The notes under the pieces were generated by a model. The model was not told the origin of the DNA, ran no database searches, and saw only the letters and a program-made list of their open reading frames with translations. This document shows positions 39,759 to 47,888 of a stretch of 64,000 nt of DNA, in pieces. The stretch comes from Roseomonas gilardii subsp. gilardii (GTDB lineage Bacteria > Pseudomonadota > Alphaproteobacteria > Acetobacterales > Acetobacteraceae), in NCBI RefSeq assembly GCF_023078375.1, contig NZ_CP095554.1:2814001-2878000 (forward strand), given 5' to 3'. The position numbers and the translations under genes are program-made. How positions within the stretch are numbered: the stretch's first letter is position 1; each line of letters opens with the position of its first letter.

Positions 39759-41258
39759 ATGCGCATCGCCATCGGCGGCTTCCAGCACGAAAGCCATTCC
39801 TTCGCGCCGCGCCCCGCGACCTGGGCGGATTTCCTGGCGCCGGGCGGGGCGCCGCCACTGCTGCGGCCCGCCGCGATGCCGGATGCGATCCGCCCGACCA
39901 GCTTCCCCGCCGCCGGCGCCATCCGCGCCGCCGAGGCGAAGGGCATCGCCGTGGCGCCGCTGAGCTGGGCCACCACCGGCCCCTCCGGCCCCGTCACCGC
40001 CGAGGCTTTCGAGCGCATGGCCGCGCTGCTGCTGCACGACCTGCAGGAGGCGATGGCGCAAGGCCCGCTCGACGCGATCTACCTGGAACTGCATGGCGCC
40101 ATGGTGGCGGAGGGCTTCGGCGATGCGGAGGGCGAGCTGCTGCGCCGCTTCCGCGCCGTGGCCGGCGACATCCCGATCGGCGCCAGCCTGGACCCGCATG
40201 CCAACCTGACCGCCGCCATAGTGGCGCATAGCGACATCCTCGTGCCCTACCGCACCTATCCGCATGTGGATGGCGCGGAATGCGGGGCCCGGACGGTGGA
40301 ACTCCTGCTCCGGCGCATCGAACGCGGCGCGCCCTTCGCGAAGAGCTTCCGGCAGGCGGATTACTGGACCCCGATCACCGGGCAATGCACGCTGGTCCCG
40401 CCTATGGCCGATGTGATGGCGGAGCGGGCGCGGCTGGAGGCGATGACCCCGGGCGTGGTGGAGCTCGGCTTCTGCTTCGGCTTCCCCTATGCCGATTTCG
40501 CCGATTGCGGCATGGCGGTCGCCGCCTATGCCGAGGGCCAGGACGCCGCCGACACCGCCGCCGAGGGCTTCCTCGCCGATCTGGCGCGGCGGGAGGCGGA
40601 TTTCGTGCCCGACCTGCTCGGCGCCGCCGAGGCCGTCGCCACGGCCATCCGCCTCTCGCGGGAGGTGAACGGCCCCGTCGTCATCGCCGACACGCAGGAC
40701 AATCCCGGCGGCGGCGGCCACGGCGACACGACCGGCCTGCTGCGGGAACTGGTGCGGCAGGAGGCCCAGGATGCCACCGTGGCCCTGATCAACGACGCCG
40801 AAAGCGCCGCGGCGCTGCATGCGGCGGGCGAGGGGGCCACCGTCACCCTCGCCCTCGGCGGCAGGACGGACGGCGCCCCGGCGGAGGTGACCGGGGTGGT
40901 GGCACGCCTCTCGGACGGGCGCTTCACCTGCACCGGCCCCATGGCCAGGGGCAACCGGGTCGATCTCGGCCCCTCCGCCCTTTTCACCATCGGCGGGGTG
41001 AAGGTGATCGTCACCAGCCGCAAGATGCAGGCGCTGGACCAGGCGCTGATCCGGCATTTCGGCGTGGACCCGGCGGCGGAGCGCATCCTGGCGCTGAAAT
41101 CCAGCGTGCATTTCCGCGCGGATTTCCAGCCCATCGCCGGGCGCGTGCTGGTGGCCGTGGCACCGGGGCCGGTGGTGGCCGATCCCTCGGCCCTGCCCTT
41201 CCGCCACATCCGCCCGGGCGTGCGGCTGAAGCCCGGCGCGAATGCGGTGACAGGCTGA
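39759..41258 (+). CDS. M81 family metallopeptidase (MlrC-like)
   Basis: 499 residues, homologous to MlrC, the third enzyme of microcystin breakdown, but this family is common in proteobacteria that never see microcystin. N-terminal RIAIGGFQHESHSFAP and LDPHANLTAAIVAHSDILVPY (zinc His region), then HVDGAE, with the C-terminal domain IADTQDNPGGGGHGDTT and GGVKVIVTSRKMQALDQ. ATG at 39759 with GAGG 4 bases upstream. Third gene of an amide/peptide hydrolase operon ending in the hairpin at 41265. Confidence 0.9.
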   Translation: MRIAIGGFQHESHSFAPRPATWADFLAPGGAPPLLRPAAMPDAIRPTSFPAAGAIRAAEAKGIAVAPLSWATTGPSGPVTAEAFERMAALLLHDLQEAMAQGPLDAIYLELHGAMVAEGFGDAEGELLRRFRAVAGDIPIGASLDPHANLTAAIVAHSDILVPYRTYPHVDGAECGARTVELLLRRIERGAPFAKSFRQADYWTPITGQCTLVPPMADVMAERARLEAMTPGVVELGFCFGFPYADFADCGMAVAAYAEGQDAADTAAEGFLADLARREADFVPDLLGAAEAVATAIRLSREVNGPVVIADTQDNPGGGGHGDTTGLLRELVRQEAQDATVALINDAESAAALHAAGEGATVTLALGGRTDGAPAEVTGVVARLSDGRFTCTGPMARGNRVDLGPSALFTIGGVKVIVTSRKMQALDQALIRHFGVDPAAERILALKSSVHFRADFQPIAGRVLVAVAPGPVVADPSALPFRHIRPGVRLKPGANAVTG

Positions 41259-41264
41259 ACGCCT

Positions 41265-41290
41265 CCCCGGAAGGGGCGACCCTTCCGGGG
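41265..41290. terminator. Strong hairpin after the M20-M20-M81 operon
   Basis: Perfect 11-bp stem CCCCGGAAGGG / CCCTTCCGGGG with tetraloop GCGA, 6 bases after the M81 stop. No T-run. Probable operon terminator. Confidence 0.75.
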
Positions 41291-41354
41291 AAGGCTGGAA
41301 CGCAACTGCCCTTGTTCTTCAGCCGATCCTGTGGCATGGGAATAAAATCAACAC

Positions 41355-41407
41355 GCCACCTTGTCATCACAGTACCACCCCCACGGAGGCGAGCGAGCCA
41401 AGGTGGC
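41355..41407. repeat. Inverted repeat in intergenic region
   Basis: GCCACCTTG (41355-41363) is the exact reverse complement of CAAGGTGGC (41399-41407), 35 bases apart. The right arm is itself within a 5-3-5 palindrome AGCCA-AGG-TGGCT (41397-41409). Could be a REP-like element, an mRNA 3' structure, or a remnant inverted repeat. Confidence 0.6.
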
Positions 41408-41421
41408 TACCATCCCGCCCG

Positions 41422-41461
41422 ATAAAGGGCTAAAATCCTAAAACGCTAAAGCATTAAAGGG
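41422..41461. repeat. Five-unit 8-bp periodic AT-rich repeat
   Basis: Units ATAAAGGG, CTAAAATC, CTAAAACG, CTAAAGCA and TTAAAGGG share nTAAAnnn at strict 8-bp spacing. AT-rich against a GC-rich background, lying between two convergent genes. Confidence 0.7.
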
Positions 41462-41534
41462 CCACATCCGGCGGCGTGCTCCGTCCCGCGCGGGCAGTAC
41501 GGCGAATGGTCCCGGCACCATGCCGCCCACCGTA

Positions 41535-43166
41535 TCAGGCTGGGGCATCCAGCCCGGCCAGGGCCTCCGGCGTGTCGAAGTCGCGCAGCACGGAATCTTC
41601 CGTCACCGGAACGGTGGCGAGATGCGCGGCATGGCGGGCCAGCAGCCCGCGCGCGCCCCGGTCTCCGGTCAGGGCGCGGATCTCGGCGAAGAACTCCCGG
41701 CCCCAGAGGACCGGATTGCCCGGCTGCCCCTCATGGACCGGCTGCACCACGCTCCGCCCCGCCGCGGGATCGAAGCCGTCCAGGATGCGGTCCAGCGTGC
41801 CTGGGCCGACCAGCGGCATGTCGCCGAGGCAGACCAGCGCTCCCTCGGAATCCTCCGGCACCGCCTCCAGCCCGGCGCGGAGCGAGGCGGAAAGCCCCTC
41901 GGCATGGTCCGGCGCATGCACGAAGCGCACGGGGCGCCCGGCCAGGGCGGCCTCCACGCGCTCTCGCTCATGGCCGGTCACCACGATCACCGGATCGGCC
42001 CGGCTGGCCAGGACATGGTCCACCGTGCGGGCGATCATCGGCCGCCCGGCGGCATCCTCGGCCAGCAGCTTGTTCACCGGCCCCATGCGGCGCGACAGGC
42101 CGGCGGCCAGCACCAGCGCGGCCACGGGGCGGTGGCCGGGGCGGGGCAGGGGTTCGGCCCGCCCGGCGGCGGCGCGGGGCAGGGGCCGGGTCTCGATCTC
42201 CATCAGCAGCCCGCCGGCGCCCAGGCGCTGGATATCGCGGCCGGTGACGGGAATGCCGGCGGCCAGGCGCTGCAGCACCCAGTCGAAGCCGTTCAGCGCC
42301 GGGCTGCGGGCGCAGCCGGGCAGGACCAAAGCGGGCCGCCCTTCCAGGCGCCCCAGGCAGAGCAGGTTGCCCGGGTCCACCGGCATGCCGAAATGCTCGA
42401 TCTCACCCCCCGCGCGGGTGATGGCGGCGGGGCCGACATCGCGCCGGTCCACCACGGCGGAGGCCCCGATCACCATCAGCAGGTCGGCGCCCGCCGCCCG
42501 CAGCCGGTGCAGGGCTCCGGCGATGGCGGCCTCCTCATGGGGCACCCGCTCGGCGGGCAGCAGCTCGCCGCCCACGGCCTCCACCCGGGCGCGCGTCGCC
42601 TCCAGCGTGCCGGCGAGGATGCTCTCCTTCATGCCCGGCAGGCTGCTCATCGCCAGCCCGGCCCGGAAGGGGCGATAGGGATGGAAGGACAGGGCATGGC
42701 CGGCGCGGGCGAGGGCTTCCGCCTCCACCAGCACGGCGCCGGGCACGGCGAAGGGGATGACCTTGATGGTGGCCGCCATCTCCCGCGCCGAAAGGGGCGC
42801 GAAAGCCGGCTGCGTGGCCAGGGTCAGGCTCTCGTCCAGCGCGTTCAGCCGGTCGATCAGCGCCACGTCCAGCGCCAGCACGCCCGGCATGGCGGCGAAA
42901 AGGTTCACCCGCCCGGTCGCGGCGCGGGAGCGGGTGAGGCCAGGCCGCAGCAGCGCCTCGGCCAGCCGGCCGGCGGCCTCGTCCTCGGCCACGTCTCCGG
43001 GTTCCAGCCGGGCGGCGATGACCTCCCGCTCCCCGGCCTCCGCCAGGGCCGCCAGGGCGGCCGCATCCAGCACCGTGCCCTTCTTCAGCACCCGCCCCGG
43101 CAGGCGGTGTGTATGCGCCAGGACGGCGCCCAGCGCTTCCTCCAGCGGGGTGGGGCCGAAGATCAC
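41535..43166 (-). CDS. MoeA-like / molybdenum cofactor nucleotidyltransferase fusion
   Basis: 543-residue fusion. The N-terminal part (about 1-335) is a molybdopterin-binding MoeA/MogA-like domain (LLMVIGASAVVDRRDVGPAA, then [19 protein letters not shown]). The C-terminal part (about 345-543) is a MobA/MocA-like NTP transferase with LVLAAGLSRRMGPVNKLL and CLGDMPLVGPGTL. Such fusions make or mature molybdopterin cytosine dinucleotide for xanthine-dehydrogenase-type enzymes. It overlaps the XdhC gene by 4 bases and is the last gene of the Cox-like maturation operon. Confidence 0.87.
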   Translation of the reverse strand: MIFGPTPLEEALGAVLAHTHRLPGRVLKKGTVLDAAALAALAEAGEREVIAARLEPGDVAEDEAAGRLAEALLRPGLTRSRAATGRVNLFAAMPGVLALDVALIDRLNALDESLTLATQPAFAPLSAREMAATIKVIPFAVPGAVLVEAEALARAGHALSFHPYRPFRAGLAMSSLPGMKESILAGTLEATRARVEAVGGELLPAERVPHEEAAIAGALHRLRAAGADLLMVIGASAVVDRRDVGPAAITRAGGEIEHFGMPVDPGNLLCLGRLEGRPALVLPGCARSPALNGFDWVLQRLAAGIPVTGRDIQRLGAGGLLMEIETRPLPRAAAGRAEPLPRPGHRPVAALVLAAGLSRRMGPVNKLLAEDAAGRPMIARTVDHVLASRADPVIVVTGHERERVEAALAGRPVRFVHAPDHAEGLSASLRAGLEAVPEDSEGALVCLGDMPLVGPGTLDRILDGFDPAAGRSVVQPVHEGQPGNPVLWGREFFAEIRALTGDRGARGLLARHAAHLATVPVTEDSVLRDFDTPEALAGLDAPA

Positions 43167-43870
43167 GTCCTTTGCCCGAGCGCGGCGCCGCGGCGCACCG
43201 CCACGATCTCCGCCAGGATGGAAACCGCGATCTCCGGCGCGGTGACGGCGCCGATGTCCAGCCCGACCGGCGCGTGGATGCGGGCGGTGGCGGCTTCGCC
43301 ATGGCCCAGCCCGGCCAGCCGGGCGAGGCGCTTCGCATGAGTGCGGCGGCTGCCCAGGGCACCGATGTAGAAAGCCTCGCTGCGCAGCGCCGCATCCAGC
43401 GCGGCATCGTCGAATTTCGGATCATGGGTCAGCGTCACCACGGCGCTGCGCGGGTCCGGGCCGAGCAGGGCCATGGCATCGTCCGGCCATTCATGGATCA
43501 GCGTGGCGCCCTTCGCGAAACGCTCCTCCGTGGCGAAGGCGCGGCGCGGGTCCACCACCGCCACGGCGAAACCCGCCGCCACCGCCATCGGCACCAGGGC
43601 CTGGGCGATATGCACCGCCCCCACCAGGATCAGCCGCAGCGGCGGGTTGTGCGGATGGACGAACCAGGTCTCGCCCGCCAGTTCGACGTTCCCCGCCGCA
43701 TCCTCGGCCAATGCGTCGCGGGCGGCCTCGGCCAGCAAGGGCGGGATGTCCTCCACATCCTCCCCGGCCCCCCAGAGGCGCTGCGCCCCATCCGGCAGGC
43801 GGGTCAGCAGGGCGACAGGGCGTTTTTCCGCCTGGGCGGCACGCAGCCGCGCGAAGAGCTCCGTTCTCAA
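43163..43870 (-). CDS. XdhC family protein, Rossmann domain (CoxI-like)
   Basis: 235 residues. N-terminal XdhC/CoxI segment (RPVALLTRLPDGAQRLW), then the XdhC NAD-binding-like domain (LRLILVGAVHIAQALVPMA, then VVDPRRAFATEERF, then YIGALGSRRTHAKR, then GLDIGAVTAPEIAVSILAEI). XdhC proteins bind the molybdenum cofactor, help sulfurate it and deliver it to xanthine-dehydrogenase-type apoenzymes. Overlaps both neighbours by 4 bases. Confidence 0.9.
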   Translation of the reverse strand: MRTELFARLRAAQAEKRPVALLTRLPDGAQRLWGAGEDVEDIPPLLAEAARDALAEDAAGNVELAGETWFVHPHNPPLRLILVGAVHIAQALVPMAVAAGFAVAVVDPRRAFATEERFAKGATLIHEWPDDAMALLGPDPRSAVVTLTHDPKFDDAALDAALRSEAFYIGALGSRRTHAKRLARLAGLGHGEAATARIHAPVGLDIGAVTAPEIAVSILAEIVAVRRGAALGQRT

Positions 43871-44210
43871 CCCAGCTTCTCCACGAAGACCTTGAGCTTG
43901 CCGCCGCAGGCGAGGCCGACCTCCCAGGCGCGCTCATCGGAAATGCCGAAATCCAGCAGTTGCGGCCGGCCGTCGCGCATCACCGCCTGCGCCACCTCGG
44001 CCACCGCACCCTCGATGCAGCCGCCGGACACGGAACCGGCGAGGCGGCCGGAGCCGCTGACCGCGAGGCGGGAGCCGGGCGGGCGGGGGAGGAACCCCAG
44101 GTCTCCACCACCGTGGCCAGGGCCACCGCCTCGCCTTCCTGGCGCCAGGCATCGGCGGCGGCCAGGATGTCCTCGCCGGCAACAGGGGTGTCCTTGGGGG
44201 TTTCGCTCAT
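43867..44210 (-). pseudogene. Short XdhC/CoxF-type protein, frame broken by 1 base
   Basis: Begins MSETPKDTPVAGEDILAAA at ATG 44210 (overlapping the CoxE stop) and reads ALATVVETWGSSP, after which the XdhC motif continues in another frame (RPPGSRLAVSGSGRLAGSVS, then GGCIEGAV, to KVFVEKLG at 43867). One extra G in the GGGGG at 44085-44089 restores an intact protein of about 114 residues, the usual size of the stand-alone XdhC N-terminal domain. Probably a functional CoxF-like accessory gene with an assembly indel; real inactivation cannot be excluded. Confidence 0.85.
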
Positions 44211-45409
44211 GCGGGCCTCCTTGATGCGGCCTTTGGGGGCGAGCCGCCCGGGATGGACAGCGCCTCCACCAGCGCGCGCAGGCTGTCGAGGTTATGCACC
44301 GGGCGATGCTCGTGGACATGCGGCAGCAGCGCCCGGATGCCCTGAGACCTGGGTTGGAAGCCCGCATAGCGCAACAGCGGGTTCAGCCAGATCAGCCGCC
44401 GGCAGGAATGCGCCAGCCGTTCCGCCGCCTCGCCCAGCCCCTCGCCCCCGGCGCGGTCCAGCCCGTCGGTGATCAGCAGCACCACCGCGCCCTGGCCCAG
44501 CACGCGCCGCGCCCAGTCGCGGTTGAAATGCTCCAGCGCCTCGCCGATCCGCGTGCCGCCGGACCAGTCCGGCGCGGCCCGGCCGACCATCTGGAAGGCG
44601 ACCTCCGGATCGCGGTGGCGGAGCTGCCGCGTCACATTGGTCAGCCGCGTGCCGAAGAGGAAGGTGTGGACCCGGTCGCGGTCATTGGTCACGGCATGGA
44701 GGAAATGCACCAGCACCTGGGCATAGCGCGCCATGGAGCCGGAGATATCGCAGATCGCCACCAGCGGCGGCGGGCGCTCCACCCTCCGGCGGCGCTCGAT
44801 GGCCAGGATCTCGCCACCCCGGCGCAGGCTGGCCCGCACCGTGGCGCGCAGGTCGCTGCGCGGCCCGTGCGGATCGGGGCGGAAGCGCCGGGTCGGGCGC
44901 GCGGCGAGCGGCAGGGCGAGGCGACGGATCTCGCGCTTGGCGGCGGCGATCTCCTCGGCGCTCATCGCCTCGAAATCGAGCTGGCCCAGGCGTTCCGCCG
45001 CGCTGACCGAGAGGCTGGCCTCGTCCGGCTTCTCCTCCCGCTCGCCGCCGGCGGGGTCGCGGTTCGCCGCCAAAGCCTCGGCGAGGCGGCGGGCGGCGGG
45101 CAGGCGCTCCGTGGCTTCCGCACCGCTCTCCCCGCCGCCCAGGGGCAGGCCGGGGGCGCGCCACCAGAGGTCGAAGGCGCCGTCGAAGACCTCGTGGTGG
45201 TCATGAGCGTGCAGGAGCGTCGCGCGCAGCGCGGCGCGCACCGTGTCGCGCTCGGCGATCCCGGTGATCGCCAGCGCCTCGGCGGCGGCGAGGCTTTCCG
45301 CCGGGCCGACCGGAAGGCCGGCGCGCCGCAGCAGCCTGGCGAAGCCGATCAGGTTGCCGGCGAACTGCGCGCCCGAAGGCGCCGCCCCGTCGGGTTCAGG
45401 CTTCCGCAC
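44207..45409 (-). CDS. CoxE-like von Willebrand factor A protein
   Basis: 400-residue VWA protein of the CoxE family. The metal-ion-dependent adhesion site is in AICDISGSMARYAQVL, with SGGTRIGEAL and LLITDGLDRA completing it. In carbon monoxide dehydrogenase systems CoxE works with the AAA+ protein CoxD to activate or sulfurate the Mo-Cu centre. Overlaps CoxD by 14 bases and the short XdhC by 4. Confidence 0.9.
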   Translation of the reverse strand: MRKPEPDGAAPSGAQFAGNLIGFARLLRRAGLPVGPAESLAAAEALAITGIAERDTVRAALRATLLHAHDHHEVFDGAFDLWWRAPGLPLGGGESGAEATERLPAARRLAEALAANRDPAGGEREEKPDEASLSVSAAERLGQLDFEAMSAEEIAAAKREIRRLALPLAARPTRRFRPDPHGPRSDLRATVRASLRRGGEILAIERRRRVERPPPLVAICDISGSMARYAQVLVHFLHAVTNDRDRVHTFLFGTRLTNVTRQLRHRDPEVAFQMVGRAAPDWSGGTRIGEALEHFNRDWARRVLGQGAVVLLITDGLDRAGGEGLGEAAERLAHSCRRLIWLNPLLRYAGFQPRSQGIRALLPHVHEHRPVHNLDSLRALVEALSIPGGSPPKAASRRPA

Positions 45410-46280
45410 CTGACCTGGCCTCCGCCAGCAGTTGCGCCGCCTCCGCGCCGCGCAGCCGGGCGATGTCGTCCTGGTACTTCAGCAGGACGCCGAGCGTTTC
45501 CTCGACCAGGGCCGGCTCCAGCTCCCGCGCCCCCAGGGCGGCGAGGGCGCGGGCCCAGTCGATGGTTTCCGCCACGCCGGGCAGCTTGAACCAGTCCGGG
45601 CCGCGCCGCAGCGCCTGGACGAACCCCACGACCTCGCGCGACAGGCGATCCGAAAGGCCGGGCGCGCGGGCCTCCAGGATCTCGCGCTCCCGCGCCGCAT
45701 CGGGATAGTCCACCCAGTGGTACAGGCAGCGGCGGCGGATGGCGTCGTGCACCTCCCGCGTCCGGTTGGAGGTGATGATCACCACCGGCGGCACCTGGGC
45801 GCGGATCGTGCCGAGTTCCGGCACGGTGATCTGGTTGTCGGCCAGGATCTCCAGCAGGAAGGCCTCGAAAGGCTCGTCGGCGCGGTCCAGCTCGTCGATC
45901 AGCAGGACGGCGGGGCTGCCCTCCAGGGCGGAGAGCAGCGGGCGTTCCTGCAGGAAGCGGCGGTCGTAGAGGCCGCGCTCCAGGGCCGCCGCATCGCCCG
46001 CGCTGCCGGAAGCCTCGGCGAGCCGGATCGCCATGAGCTGCTTGGCGTGGTCCCACTCATAGGCCGCGGCATTCAGGTCGAGCCCGTCATAGCATTGCAG
46101 CCGCACCAGCCGGCGTGGCAGGCGCGCGGCCAGGACCTTGGCGATCTCCGTCTTGCCGGTGCCGGGCTCGCCCTCCAGGAAGAGCGGGCGGCCCATCTGC
46201 AGGGCGAGATGCACCGAGGTCGCCAGGGCAGCATCGGCGACATAACCCCCCTCGGCCAGGAGCCGGCGGGTGTCGGTCAC
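45396..46280 (-). CDS. CoxD-like MoxR AAA+ ATPase
   Basis: 294 residues. Walker A GEPGTGKTEIAK, Walker B VLLIDELDRAD, sensor 1 VVIITSNRTREVHDA. MoxR-type ATPases act as chaperones with VWA partners; here the partner gene is next door. GTG start at 46280. Together with CoxE and CoxG it marks a maturation set for an aerobic CODH-like hydroxylase. Confidence 0.93.
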   Translation of the reverse strand: MTDTRRLLAEGGYVADAALATSVHLALQMGRPLFLEGEPGTGKTEIAKVLAARLPRRLVRLQCYDGLDLNAAAYEWDHAKQLMAIRLAEASGSAGDAAALERGLYDRRFLQERPLLSALEGSPAVLLIDELDRADEPFEAFLLEILADNQITVPELGTIRAQVPPVVIITSNRTREVHDAIRRRCLYHWVDYPDAAREREILEARAPGLSDRLSREVVGFVQALRRGPDWFKLPGVAETIDWARALAALGARELEPALVEETLGVLLKYQDDIARLRGAEAAQLLAEARSGAEA

Positions 46281-46345
46281 GCTGCCCGGGAGATGGGGGA
46301 AAGGATCTCGCCGCTCACGTCGCGGATGTCACGGTATGGGGAACC

Positions 46346-46984
46346 TCAGCCGAGGAAGATCAGCGCCATCATCAGGAGCCAGACGACCAGCCCGCCCCAG
46401 AAGATCATGCTCTGCCCCAGGAATTCGCGCGGCATCATGGCGCGTACAAGGGCCAGGCCGCTCACGGCGCTGTCGGCGGCCTTGGGAAGCGGGGATTCGA
46501 CGGGGGTGGCAGCGGCGCTGGCGGCCACCTCCTCAGGCTCCGGCACGCCGATATTGGCCGCGAAGCGGTCGAAGAACTGGTCCGCCATCTGCTTGGCGGT
46601 GCTGTCCACCAGCCGGGCGCCGAGCTGGGCCATCTTGCCGCCGACCTGCGCCTTCACGGCATAGTGCAGCAGGGTGACGGCATCGGTCACCTCCTCCAGC
46701 TTCACATCGGCGCCGCCCTTGGCGAATCCCATGGCGCCGCCGTTGCCCTCGCCGGTGATGGTGTAGGATTCCGGGGCATTGATGTTGGTCAGGCTGACCT
46801 TGCCGCTGAACTTCGCCGCCATCGGGCCGATGCGCACCGCGACGCGGGCGGTGTAGCCGCCCTCCGGCGTCCGTTCCAGCGACTCGCAGCCGGGGATCGC
46901 GGCCTTCAGCGCCTCCGGGTCGTTCAGGGCATCCCAGACCCGTTGGCGCGGCGCCTCGATCCGCCGTTCACCGGTCATTTCCAT
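46346..46984 (-). CDS. CoxG-like SRPBCC membrane-anchored protein
   Basis: 212 residues. N-terminal CoxG SRPBCC domain (GERRIEAPRQRVWDALNDPE, then LKAAIPGCESLERT, then HYAVKAQVGGKMAQLGARL) and a C-terminal hydrophobic anchor (MIFWGGLVVWLLMMALIFL). CoxG helps attach carbon monoxide dehydrogenase to the cytoplasmic membrane. First gene of the minus-strand operon; the coxMSL structural genes do not follow. Confidence 0.92.
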   Translation of the reverse strand: MEMTGERRIEAPRQRVWDALNDPEALKAAIPGCESLERTPEGGYTARVAVRIGPMAAKFSGKVSLTNINAPESYTITGEGNGGAMGFAKGGADVKLEEVTDAVTLLHYAVKAQVGGKMAQLGARLVDSTAKQMADQFFDRFAANIGVPEPEEVAASAAATPVESPLPKAADSAVSGLALVRAMMPREFLGQSMIFWGGLVVWLLMMALIFLG

Positions 46985-47145
46985 TCGGGCGTCTCCATCA
47001 CGGGAATCAGTGCGGTTCGGAAACTCATTCGTGCCTTAGCCTAGGGGGCGGGTATCCCGGGGGGAAGACGGGGGCCCCAAGGGAAACAGGCCGGATTTCG
47101 GGGGCCTGGCTCTTGGTGTAGAGCGGCAATGCCGGCAATCTGTGA

Positions 47146-47164
47146 TGTGGGATTATTTCCCACA
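47146..47164. promoter_or_regulatory. 7-5-7 palindrome upstream of the DUF192 gene
   Basis: TGTGGGA-TTATT-TCCCACA, a perfect operator-like inverted repeat ending 30 bases before the DUF192 ATG. Could be a regulator binding site or a small leader hairpin. Confidence 0.45.
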
Positions 47165-47194
47165 CACTTCCCTCTCAGATGGAATGCAGACCCC

Positions 47195-47698
47195 ATGGAC
47201 CCGAAAGCGATGCGCCGCCGCCAGGTGACCTCCCTCCTGCTCGGTTCGCTGGCCGTGCTCCCGGCCCTGGCCGCGCAGCCGGCCCTGGCGCAGCAGGGGC
47301 CGCAGCCACCGCTGCCGGCCGAGCCGCTGACGATCGTCACCCGTGACGGCAAGCGCCATGTCTTCAACGTGGAAATGGCCACCGACACCGAGCAGCAGCG
47401 CATCGGGCTGATGTTCCGTCAGCGCGTGGCGCCGAATGGCGGGATGCTCTTCGACTGGGGGCGGCCGATGCAGAGCGGGATGTGGATGCGCAACACCATC
47501 ACCTCGCTCGACATGATCTTCATCAAGCAGGATGGCACCATCGACCGTATCGCCGAGCGCACGGTGCCCCGCAGCGAGGCGGTGATCCAGAGCAACGGCC
47601 CGGTCCGGGCCACGCTGGAACTGGCGGCCGGTACGGCCGAGCGCCTGGGCATCCGCGTGGGCGACAAGGTGGAGCAGCGCATCTTCGGCAACGGCTGA
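47195..47698 (+). CDS. Secreted DUF192 protein
   Basis: 167 residues. Twin-arginine-like or Sec signal (AMRRRQVTSLLLGSLAVLPA, ending ALAQQ), then a DUF192 domain: FNVEMATDTEQQRIGLMFRQ, MLFDWGRPMQSGMWMRNTI, SLDMIFIKQDGTI. The function of DUF192 is not firmly established. Start ATG 47195, with ATG 47210 (MRRRQ) as alternative. A 7-5-7 palindrome lies just upstream. Confidence 0.9.
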   Translation: MDPKAMRRRQVTSLLLGSLAVLPALAAQPALAQQGPQPPLPAEPLTIVTRDGKRHVFNVEMATDTEQQRIGLMFRQRVAPNGGMLFDWGRPMQSGMWMRNTITSLDMIFIKQDGTIDRIAERTVPRSEAVIQSNGPVRATLELAAGTAERLGIRVGDKVEQRIFGNG

Positions 47699-47888
47699 GG
47701 CGGCCGGGCGGCCCCCTCAAGGGAAGCACCTCCGGGGATGCCTCCCGGGCGCAAACCTTTCCGCCCCGGCGCCGTTGGCCCTTCACGGCGGGGGTTCACG
47801 GCCCGCCGGAACAGGGGCCGCCGCGCCGGGACCCCAGCGGGTGGACCGCCGGGTGGATGCGGCGGCCGGCCCATCAGGAGAAGCCCGC

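Noticed and set aside
41291-41534. Insertion-sequence remnant in the repeat-rich intergenic block
   Set aside because: No transposase fragment or target-site duplication is visible, so the block is reported only as unexplained repeats.
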